Source: Nostoc cf. edaphicum LEGE 07299 (GTDB lineage: Bacteria > Cyanobacteriota > Cyanobacteriia > Cyanobacteriales > Nostocaceae). From it: 5,490 bases of DNA. The stretch spans positions 1 through 5,490 of the forward strand of contig NZ_JADEXF010000304.1 in NCBI RefSeq assembly GCF_015207245.1. The letters run 5' to 3'. Each line of letters starts with the position of its first letter. The first letter of the stretch is position 1. Positions 1-4,771 of the stretch are shown here, piece after piece. A model generated the notes under the pieces. The model was not told where the DNA came from and did not search any database. It worked only from the letters and a program-made list of their open reading frames with translations. The position numbers and the translations under genes are program-made.

Positions 1-1
1 T

Positions 2-487
2 CGCTATAATGTGCTACGCAGCTTAGAGTTACTCTTTCGCACAGCGACTCAAGGCGACAAAAAACTCCGAAAATTGGGGAATTTCAGCAGCTTTCTGCCA
101 GAAATTTTGAATCCCAGCCTTAGAGGATATTTCGAGACACTTACAGAGCGCGATCGCTTCATTGCCCAAATGGATGAAGCTTTAGAAGCGTGGGATGTGT
201 GGCTCACTCCTGTGACAGCAACTCCTGCATTTACCCATTGTCCGGCTTGGAGCGCCATTGATATTGAGGGCAAATCCTATCCTCATGCGGTGGCAAACGG
301 AGCTTACACTATGCCATTTAATTTGAGTGGTCATCCGGCGGTGGTGATTCCGATTGGGCAAACTCATAATGGCTTACCGATTGGGATGCAGATTGTTGGC
401 AAACGATGGCGTGAGATGGAGTTGTTGGCGATCGCTCAAGAACTTGATAAAGTGGTTGGTGATTTCCGGCATCCATTGGGCTATTGA
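2..487 (+). CDS. Amidase-signature family enzyme, C-terminal part (5' end outside window)
   Basis: The frame is open from the first codon in the window to TGA at 485-487, giving about 161 residues of the C-terminal part of an amidase-signature hydrolase. Such enzymes cleave carboxamides to acid and ammonia with a Ser-cisSer-Lys triad; that triad lies upstream and is not visible here. The family's C-terminal signature is clear: the segment WLTPVTATPAF, then the core PFNLSGHPAVVIPIG, then GLPIGMQIVG and a closing helix ending FRHPLGY. It does not look like GatA of the Asp/Glu-tRNA amidotransferase, whose C-terminal motifs differ, so a general amidase is the better call. The substrate cannot be read from this part. 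GTG at 11 is an internal valine, not a start. Two HIP1 octamers lie inside the gene (150 and 428). The next gene is 126 bp downstream on the same strand, with a hairpin repeat between. Confidence 0.9.
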   Translation, partial: RYNVLRSLELLFRTATQGDKKLRKLGNFSSFLPEILNPSLRGYFETLTERDRFIAQMDEALEAWDVWLTPVTATPAFTHCPAWSAIDIEGKSYPHAVANGAYTMPFNLSGHPAVVIPIGQTHNGLPIGMQIVGKRWREMELLAIAQELDKVVGDFRHPLGY

Positions 488-527
488 AGAATGGCAGCAA
501 TTAAACTTCACCGTTATAACTTAATAC

Positions 528-558
528 GGTTGGGTTTCGTTCCTCCATCCAACCTACG
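528..558. repeat. Short interspersed hairpin repeat between amidase and PIN genes
   Basis: GGTTGG at 528-533 pairs with CCAACC at 549-554. A G-T wobble and a T-A pair extend this to 8 positions around a pyrimidine-rich loop (TCGTTCCTC). The motif GGTTGGGTTTCGTTCCTC followed by CCAACCTACG resembles an interspersed repeat I recall from many cyanobacterial spacers. It could end amidase transcription, but no T-run follows, so a terminator role is uncertain. Confidence 0.6.
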
Positions 559-613
559 CAGTTTATGGTTTTTGACTTCGGATAACATGAGAAAGTTCAC
601 AGCTTAATACCAG

Positions 614-1087
614 ATGAGCGAAACTGTTTACATCGAAACCAGTATTGTTGGCTACTTGACTGCTAGACCCAGTAACAACTTGATCCTAATGGCTAATTTA
701 GAAGCTACACGGGAATGGTGGGACACACGTCGCGATCGGTTTATGCTCTACATTTCTCAAGTGGTTTTGGATGAAGTAGCACGAGGCAATACAGAGATAG
801 CAACGAAGCGACTTGAAATAGTGCGTGATTTTCCTTTGCTTGAAGTCAGTGAAGCTGTTCAAAATTTAGCAGGACAATTTATCGCAAAAAGTAGCCTTCC
901 ACCGAAAGCTGCTGACGATGCGCTTCATATTGCGGCGGCTACAGTTTACGGATTGGACTATCTGTTAACGTGGAACTGTAAGCATATTGCCAATGCTCAA
1001 ATCCAGAAGAAGCTAGCCCAAATCAGTCTTGATGCCGGATACGAGTTGCCAACCCTTTGTACACCCTACGAACTAATGGGAGAGTAG
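614..1087 (+). CDS. PIN-domain protein, VapC-like putative toxin
   Basis: This is a 157-residue single PIN domain, the fold of VapC-type RNases that cleave RNA with a metal-binding acidic cluster. The first strand VYIETSIVGYL carries Glu8 where most PIN proteins have Asp. Glu54 lies in VVLDEVARG, Asp101-Asp102 in ADDALHIAAA, and the last position in LTWNCKHIAN has Asn121 rather than Asp. The full length fits a stand-alone PIN toxin. The start is chosen because MSETVYIET places the first strand at the expected N-terminus. No good Shine-Dalgarno precedes ATG 614, so initiation may be weak. The partner gene begins 2 nt after the stop, which suggests a co-translated toxin-antitoxin cassette with the antitoxin second. 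RNase activity is inferred from the family. With Glu at the first site and Asn at the last, activity may be altered, although such substitutions may simply define this subfamily. Confidence 0.88.
   Translation: MSETVYIETSIVGYLTARPSNNLILMANLEATREWWDTRRDRFMLYISQVVLDEVARGNTEIATKRLEIVRDFPLLEVSEAVQNLAGQFIAKSSLPPKAADDALHIAAATVYGLDYLLTWNCKHIANAQIQKKLAQISLDAGYELPTLCTPYELMGE
1078..1084 (+). promoter_or_regulatory. Ribosome binding site of the PIN partner gene, inside the PIN gene end
   Basis: GGGAGAG lies 5 nt ahead of ATG 1090 and overlaps the last codons of the PIN gene. It decides the start of the small gene and implies translational coupling. The partner has a much better Shine-Dalgarno than the PIN gene, as expected if the second protein must be made in excess. 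Confidence 0.65.
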
Positions 1088-1089
1088 AT

Positions 1090-1263
1090 ATGTGGAAAGA
1101 TGAAATTCTTGAAGAGATTTATAGAATTAGAGAAGAACATGCAAAGGCTTTCAACTACGATTTACAAGCAATTTGTGATGATTTGCGACAAAAACAAGCT
1201 GTAAGTAATCGGCAGATCATTTCACAGCCACTCAAACAACCCAGTCGCCGAAATAACAAATGA
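1090..1263 (+). CDS. Small charged protein downstream of PIN gene, putative antitoxin
   Basis: The protein has 57 residues, starting MWKDEILEEIYRIREEHA. It is rich in Glu, Lys and Arg, predicted helical in the first 40 residues, with a basic tail (IISQPLKQPSRRNNK). I see no recognisable DNA-binding fold. Small proteins with this kind of N-terminus (Trp near the start, then I-EEI--IR--HA--F-YDL-AI) often sit beside PIN genes in cyanobacteria, as I recall, so an antitoxin role is inferred from position and type only. ATG 1090 is chosen over TTG 1057 because it has a strong Shine-Dalgarno and does not overlap the PIN gene. The final codons (CGA AAT AAC AAA TGA) are read from the first unit of a 21-bp tandem array, so the array may have rewritten the natural C-terminus and stop. 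A homologue with a different tail would show this. Confidence 0.65.
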   Translation: MWKDEILEEIYRIREEHAKAFNYDLQAICDDLRQKQAVSNRQIISQPLKQPSRRNNK

Positions 1264-1457
1264 GTACACCGAAATAGCAAATGAGTACGCCGAAATAGCA
1301 AATGAGTTCGCCGAAATAGCAAATGAGTACTCCGAAATAGCAAATGAGTACTCCGAAATAGCAAATGCGATCGCCGAAATAGCAAATGCGAACGCCGAAA
1401 TAACAAATGCGAACGCCGAAATAACAAATGCGAACGCCGAAATAACAAATGCGTTGG
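1248..1457. repeat. Tandem array of ten 21-bp units
   Basis: Ten exact-length units start at 1248, 1269, 1290, 1311, 1332, 1353, 1374, 1395, 1416 and 1437. Each opens CCGAAATARCAAATG. Two sub-families are visible. Units 1-5 continue with AGT (AGTACG, AGTTCG, AGTACT). Units 6-10 continue with GCG-type tails (CGATCG, CGAACG, CGTTGG). Units 4 and 5 are identical, as are 8 and 9, which indicates recent local duplication. The junction of units 6 and 7 contains a HIP1 octamer at 1367-1374. Because 21 is a multiple of three, each frame codes the same heptapeptide throughout: all three minus frames are open, and one plus frame (from 1250) reads EIANEYA-like heptads to TAG 1460. The array separates the convergent small gene and the large minus-strand gene. 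Confidence 0.97.
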
Positions 1458-1485
1458 CGTAGCCCGCCGCAGGCATCGCCCCTAC
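1451..1485. repeat. GC-rich interspersed repeat at the end of the tandem array
   Basis: Read on the minus strand it begins GTAGGGGCGATGCCTGCGG and continues GCGGGCTACGCCAACGC, a form I associate with dispersed repeats in cyanobacterial genomes. It has partial dyad symmetry: GGCG at 1456-1459 with CGCC at 1477-1480, and GCC 1462-1464 with GGC 1472-1474. Its head GTAGGGGCG is shared with the perfect palindrome at 4489-4516. It overlaps the last tandem unit and lies just past the 3' end of the minus-strand gene, so it may act as an end-of-transcript structure for both convergent units. Confidence 0.7.
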
Positions 1486-1493
1486 TTAATTCC

Positions 1494-3731
1494 TCACCCC
1501 TTCGGTATTTTGGGTGGACACCAAAAGAGGTTTTTGCTGGACACACCAAGGGATTCCAGAATACCTCGCATTACCTCTGTGCAATACATCCAGTGTCCTA
1601 AATCTTCATACATACGATCGGGATTAAACTCGACATTGTAATGCAGCACATTGGGAAGGTCTAAAAACTCATCACTGCTTTGGGGAGAAAGAAGCAAGAG
1701 ATGAAATGGTTTCCCCTGACATTGTTTTTCTAGCTTGTTGACTAAATCTATCACACCACCGCGCTCGCTAATTCCTGTACGAACAAAAAGCACTTTGTCA
1801 CAGTGCCGCAATGCATACCAAAACCTTTCAGAACGTGCTGTGTAGCGAATGCGCATCCGTTCATAGACAGGAAACATATCGTTCGTTGGGTCGTCTGTCT
1901 CTTCGACTTCATGGGCAAAGGATAAACCCGACCACTTACTGTGGTAAATCCTACCTGCATCAGGACTGTAATGCAAATAAGCAGGGTTCCACATATCATC
2001 AAAACCGTGTTCGATCGCATCCGCAACATCTGCAATATTAGTGGTGCGCGCCAAATCGAAGGGAAAGGCGGGGCCGTCATACTCCATTTTATACAACATC
2101 ATACGGACGGCACAGCGATCGCCAAGGGGAAGAATCGCCACACGGCTGATATCCGATAACTCACATTTGTATTGGAATAACACCGCAGACTTAGGTGGTG
2201 CTTTCACCCGGCTTTCTAGCCCATCCTTACCAATCATCATCGTGCGAAAAGGGACATCGGGATAAAACGGATCTTCATAAACACCCGATGGCATAGCTTT
2301 AAGGGCGTTGCAAACTTCCGTCCACATCGGCTGAATGTTGTACTCGTTGTCTGATTCGTTGATTATCCAGAGGTGACGTTCATCCGCTTGCAAAATCCCC
2401 AAATGCCCGTCATAGAATAAAACGTTGTTCGGCGAAAAGAGATTGAAGGCGGGGCTATATTCTAGATCGATATTAGGGGGGATGTTTATTGTAGTTGCGA
2501 TCGCACCATCCTCTACAGCAAAGAAGGGGAGCGTCCCCGCCTGGGTATTCTTCGCAATGTAAATACCTGATATCAATCCAGCCTTACTTTGCAGTGCAGT
2601 TTGTAGTTCCTGCCAATAGGGAGCGATCGTGTAGCTGTATTCCGATGAATTAACAATCCGTAAACACTTCTCTTCCATGCAGATAGAGACATGAAAGCCC
2701 CCATTATCAAAGTAGATGGGAAATTCATTCTGTTGCCGGAAGCGTTGTTTTTCTTTTGCTAATTCGTCTTTGTCGATATCAAATAAATGGTGATCGATCT
2801 GCTGATACATAAGGCTATGACCGACTGTATTCGGGTGAGCCGGGTCGAAGGATGTCCCCGCTTTCCATCGTCCTTGTCCATCATCTACGGCTGCCAACCA
2901 ATCCAGTACAGGTACGCCCCAACTGAGCATTCGTTTGTGTGTGTCTCGTATCAACGAGTAATGTTCCAGGGAATAATCACCGTTGGGATAGACTCCGCCC
3001 AGAATTGGGATTGCTCCGATGTCGCGCGTCATTTTCACAAGCTGCTGCAAGCCACTTTCAAACCGCCGCTGTACTGCCCGCCGTTCATGAGGGGGACAGT
3101 GGGCTAATCCTTCGTTGCCTAAAGACAGGGCAATAATCACAATATCTGGTTGTTCTGGGGTGACAAACCGGGGAAATCGAGCGATCGTTCTGCTGACATT
3201 CGCCCCCACTTCCGACACATTTAGGAGTTTATGCCCATATTTTTGCTGTAAAGCTTGTGCCAACAGCCAAACCCAACCTTTCAAAAACCAAGCTTTATGA
3301 CCTACTGCGACGGAACTGCCAATTACTACAATTTTTAAACCTTCAGGCTCTCGATCCAGGGGGATTTTAACAGCAGGCTTCTCAATATATCCAAACGGAT
3401 AAGCTTGTAAATAACTGAATGCGCCATCATCCACAATAATTGTGCTGACACGATCTTTAGAATCGATTGGAATCCAGCGGTTTGTATCTAGTAAGCTCTC
3501 CCATTGGGCGTTGCCGTTGACATCGAGGCGCACGTACTTGTATTCAACTCTCTGTGGACCGCCTGGCTCTTGAATGTCAATTTCATCTGTCCACCATAAA
3601 GGATAGCGATCGCCACTTGTACGCAGATGAACACATTTGCTAATATCCCACAATCCCAACTCTGGAGTAGAACCCACCAGACCAATGGATTCGCCCGTTT
3701 GAGTGTATGCACTGATCTGGAATCGATACAT
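1494..3731 (-). CDS. CBM20 - SGNH hydrolase - duplicated module - DUF1796-like multidomain protein
   Basis: The protein has 745 residues and no signal peptide or membrane segment, so it is probably cytoplasmic. Residues 1-100 form a CBM20 starch/glycogen-binding domain: VGSTPELGLWDI, Trp46-Trp47, EYKYV, Trp77-Glu78, Asn84-Arg85. Residues 130-320 form an SGNH/GDSL hydrolase: block I GSSVAVG (138-144, Ser140 the likely nucleophile), block II near VGANVS, block III LGNEG (Asn206), block V DPAHPNTVGH (Asp297, His300 as dyad). Residues about 337-513 hold two diverged copies of a module I do not recognise. Residues 528-728 match DUF1796 (putative papain-like peptidase): LGDRC with Cys540, PFDL, LSFAHE with His607, and VLFVR. 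It likely binds a glucan and removes or transfers an acyl group; both reaction and substrate are inferred. ATG 3731 has an AGGA site 8 nt upstream and starts directly in CBM20. The neighbouring genes give no functional clue. Confidence 0.87.
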   Translation of the reverse strand: MYRFQISAYTQTGESIGLVGSTPELGLWDISKCVHLRTSGDRYPLWWTDEIDIQEPGGPQRVEYKYVRLDVNGNAQWESLLDTNRWIPIDSKDRVSTIIVDDGAFSYLQAYPFGYIEKPAVKIPLDREPEGLKIVVIGSSVAVGHKAWFLKGWVWLLAQALQQKYGHKLLNVSEVGANVSRTIARFPRFVTPEQPDIVIIALSLGNEGLAHCPPHERRAVQRRFESGLQQLVKMTRDIGAIPILGGVYPNGDYSLEHYSLIRDTHKRMLSWGVPVLDWLAAVDDGQGRWKAGTSFDPAHPNTVGHSLMYQQIDHHLFDIDKDELAKEKQRFRQQNEFPIYFDNGGFHVSICMEEKCLRIVNSSEYSYTIAPYWQELQTALQSKAGLISGIYIAKNTQAGTLPFFAVEDGAIATTINIPPNIDLEYSPAFNLFSPNNVLFYDGHLGILQADERHLWIINESDNEYNIQPMWTEVCNALKAMPSGVYEDPFYPDVPFRTMMIGKDGLESRVKAPPKSAVLFQYKCELSDISRVAILPLGDRCAVRMMLYKMEYDGPAFPFDLARTTNIADVADAIEHGFDDMWNPAYLHYSPDAGRIYHSKWSGLSFAHEVEETDDPTNDMFPVYERMRIRYTARSERFWYALRHCDKVLFVRTGISERGGVIDLVNKLEKQCQGKPFHLLLLSPQSSDEFLDLPNVLHYNVEFNPDRMYEDLGHWMYCTEVMRGILESLGVSSKNLFWCPPKIPKG

Positions 3732-3739
3732 AGAGTTTA

Positions 3740-3743
3740 TCCT
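3740..3743 (-). promoter_or_regulatory. Ribosome binding site of the CBM20-SGNH gene
   Basis: On the minus strand AGGA sits 8 nt before ATG 3731, with TAAACTCT between. This supports that start, and the first residues (YRFQISAYTQTGE) already belong to the CBM20 domain. Confidence 0.6.
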
Positions 3744-3837
3744 GATTTAGTGAGGACAATACCAAACGGTCAACTGAATCCTTAAATCGGTTTTGAAAAT
3801 ATCACATAGAACTCTTAACAATCCGGTATTAATCTTT

Positions 3838-3851
3838 TTAAGTATACTTAA
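3838..3851. repeat. Perfect 14-bp palindrome, possible operator
   Basis: TTAAGTATACTTAA is its own reverse complement and lies 107 bp ahead of the CBM20-SGNH start. Its size and position would suit a dimeric regulator. AT-rich palindromes also arise by chance in such sequence, so a binding role is only a possibility. Confidence 0.4.
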
Positions 3852-3916
3852 GCTCTGATTTACATCACCCAAAGCTACAGCAGGCAAGCTTTTCAAAAAT
3901 TAAATCGGATTTTTAT

Positions 3917-3977
3917 AGAAGAATTTTATACTTCTTAAATACAATCTATTGTATTAAAAGTCTTAGTACAACTAAGA
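3917..3977. repeat. Three consecutive small inverted repeats
   Basis: In order: AGAAG 3917-3921 with CTTCT 3931-3935; AATACAAT 3938-3945 with ATTGTATT 3948-3955, separated by only CT; and TCTTAG 3961-3966 with CTAAGA 3972-3977 around TACAA. On the minus strand the third hairpin is followed by CTTTTAA, so it could be a weak terminator for the decayed gene. All stems are AT-rich and short, and no function is shown. Confidence 0.4.
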
Positions 3978-4202
3978 ACAAATCAAAAAAAGGATAAGAT
4001 TAAGTTAAATTTGTCCTTCAGTAGCATTAAAATCCTGGTAGAAATGCAAAATTGGACTAGGCTTCACCTAACTGCGCTAACTTATCTCTACATTCTTTGT
4101 CAGCAGATGTCCAATAAACTGTCCTTCTCAATGATTTAATATCGACAGGTTTGATTAGGTAAGTCTGCAATGGATACCCAATAATGCAGTCTATCAAGGG
4201 TA

Positions 4203-4211
4203 ATTTTTGGC
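4203..4211. repeat. Left 9-bp target-site duplication of the MITE
   Basis: ATTTTTGGC lies directly against the left terminal inverted repeat and is repeated exactly at 4368-4376 against the right one. It is part of a codon run of the broken minus-strand gene. Confidence 0.85.
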
Positions 4212-4367
4212 CATTGGTGTCAACTTAACGTGAAAGCCAGCCTAGAACCAGCTTTTATATTGTCTCATTCCCAGTCGGAGACGGCAGAGCCGCAATTGAA
4301 GTGCATTTCCAGCCCAGAGGCTGGAAACGAGATTTGAAAAGGCTTTCAGCTTAAGTTGACACCAATG
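4212..4367. mobile_element. 156-bp MITE with 27-bp terminal inverted repeats
   Basis: The left end 4212-4238 begins CATTGGTGTCAACTTAA and ends TGAAAGCC. The right end 4341-4367 is its reverse complement except for two adjacent bases (CG on the left, GC in the matching place on the right), so 25 of 27 positions agree. Nine-bp direct repeats (ATTTTTGGC) abut both ends. The interior has no coding capacity but folds strongly: CGGC-AGA-GCCG at 4282-4292, and a perfect 9-bp stem TTTCCAGCC/GGCTGGAAA at 4306-4327. CTCATTCCCAG (4264-4274) is an imperfect inverse of CTGGAAACGAG (4321-4331). It encodes no transposase and must have been mobilised in trans. The 9-bp duplication and a terminus containing CAACTTA recall IS1-family ends, but I cannot confirm the parent element. 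Confidence 0.85.
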
Positions 4368-4376
4368 ATTTTTGGC
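4368..4376. repeat. Right 9-bp target-site duplication of the MITE
   Basis: This exact copy of ATTTTTGGC (4203-4211) directly follows the final G of the right inverted repeat. Collapsing the two copies restores the host reading frame on the minus strand. Confidence 0.85.
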
Positions 4377-4488
4377 AGCATTTTACAATGAGTTCGCATA
4401 CTTTGCCGCCGTAGGTATCGCTGTTATTAATCTCTGCTAGTTTTCAGATTAAGGTCAGAAATTAAAGCTATTTTCAGGTAACTACACG

Positions 4489-4516
4489 GTAGGGGCGCAA
4501 GGCCTTGCGCCCCTAC
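4489..4516. repeat. Perfect 28-bp GC-rich palindrome (REP-like)
   Basis: GTAGGGGCGCAAGG is followed immediately by its exact reverse complement, giving a 14-bp stem with no spacer in otherwise AT-rich sequence. I recall this form as a dispersed repeat in filamentous cyanobacteria. It shares the head GTAGGGGCG with the repeat at 1451-1485. It sits at the upstream end of the broken gene and may insulate the heme oxygenase promoter from transcription upstream, but no T-run follows it. Confidence 0.85.
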
Positions 4517-4625
4517 TGGGATGTGTCTAAATAGGAGCATCAGAAAAACATAAATAAATATTAATATCTAAATAGCTATATATAAATGAATAGTTAAATA
4601 ATCTTAGGATAAATAAAAATAGCTG

Positions 4626-4672
4626 GGATTTGCATCGGCAGTTGTACTTGTTGGATAAAGTGATGCAGATCC
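4626..4672 (+). promoter_or_regulatory. Stem-loop in the heme oxygenase leader
   Basis: GGATTTGCATC (4626-4636) pairs with GATGCAGATCC (4662-4672) over 11 positions with one G-T wobble, around a 25-nt loop. ATCGGCAGT (4634-4642) could instead pair with ACTGCCGAT (4731-4739). TCCTT (4670-4674) is complementary to the AAGGA ribosome site at 4760-4764. The stem itself is clear in the sequence. A regulatory role, and whether the transcript starts upstream of it, are inference. Confidence 0.45.
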
Positions 4673-4759
4673 TTTCTAAACCTAGAATAACAATTTTTTA
4701 GCTGGTCGTGGCAGGCATCCTGAGTCGGTGACTGCCGATAAACCTTGCGCTTGAACATG

Positions 4760-4764
4760 AAGGA
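4760..4764 (+). promoter_or_regulatory. Ribosome binding site of heme oxygenase
   Basis: AAGGA lies 7 nt before ATG 4772. It sets the start at MSSNLAIKLR and rules out the in-frame TTG 4745 and ATG 4757, which would add nine or five residues not found in the family and would place this site at or after the start. Confidence 0.75.
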
Positions 4765-4771
4765 AGCAACA

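Larger units (their letters stand above)
4057..4446 (-). pseudogene. Remnant of an unrecognised protein gene, interrupted by a MITE and a frameshift
   Basis: On the minus strand, 4203 down to TAG at 4057-4059 reads as plausible protein: LPLIDCIIGYPLQTYLIKPV, then DIKSLRRTVYWTSADKECRD and KLAQLGEA. Upstream, the 156-bp MITE at 4212-4367 breaks the frame and brings in an early TAA. Removing the element and one 9-bp target copy joins this frame, without a stop, to an upstream part reading AEINNSDTYGGKVCELIVKC. Further upstream TGA at 4444-4446 closes the frame. Dropping one A from the AAAA run at 4441-4444 connects it to another open stretch (YLKIALISDLNLK) that continues through the 28-bp palindrome to ATG 4540. 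The repaired frame would be 106 codons including the stop. I do not recognise the family. The two independent lesions mark it as dead. Confidence 0.7.
3732..4771. other. 1-kb spacer between divergent genes: palindromes, broken gene, MITE, leader
   Basis: No intact gene is visible. Region 3732-4056 is AT-rich and holds a 14-bp palindrome and a cluster of small inverted repeats, presumably including the promoter region of the minus-strand gene. Region 4057-4446 is a decayed minus-strand gene split by a 156-bp MITE. A 28-bp palindrome follows at 4489-4516. Region 4540-4620 is very AT-rich (TATATATAAAT at 4577-4587) and is the likely promoter zone of heme oxygenase, although I cannot pick a convincing -35/-10 pair. 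Region 4621-4771 is the presumed heme oxygenase leader. Confidence 0.75.

Noticed and set aside
3..13. CTATAAT near the start of the window as a promoter -10 box
   Set aside because: It lies inside the amidase reading frame, which runs in from outside the window, and has no paired -35 box.
1248..1457. Reading the 21-bp array as a CRISPR
   Set aside because: The units are directly contiguous with no spacers, so it is a plain tandem repeat.
1155..1549. Three overlapping minus-strand open frames with repeated HLLFRRS, FAFVISA and ICYFGVR heptapeptides
   Set aside because: They arise because the 21-bp unit has no stop in any minus frame. They have no ribosome site or family resemblance and overlap known genes or the repeat.
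1751..3300. Several open frames of 60-110 residues on both strands inside the large minus-strand gene
   Set aside because: They are shadows of the 745-residue reading frame, which has clear domain motifs along its length; none has its own ribosome site or family match.
3744..3774. TTGACC at 3769-3774 (minus) as a -35 box with TAAAT as -10 for the CBM20-SGNH gene
   Set aside because: The spacing is 18-19 bp, and the transcript would start at or after the AGGA ribosome site, which does not fit.
4405..4421. GCCGCCGTAGGTATCGC looks like a variant of the interspersed repeat at 1451-1485
   Set aside because: It lies in the reconstructed minus-strand frame as coding sequence (DTYGGK), and the similarity is only partial, so I do not call it a repeat.
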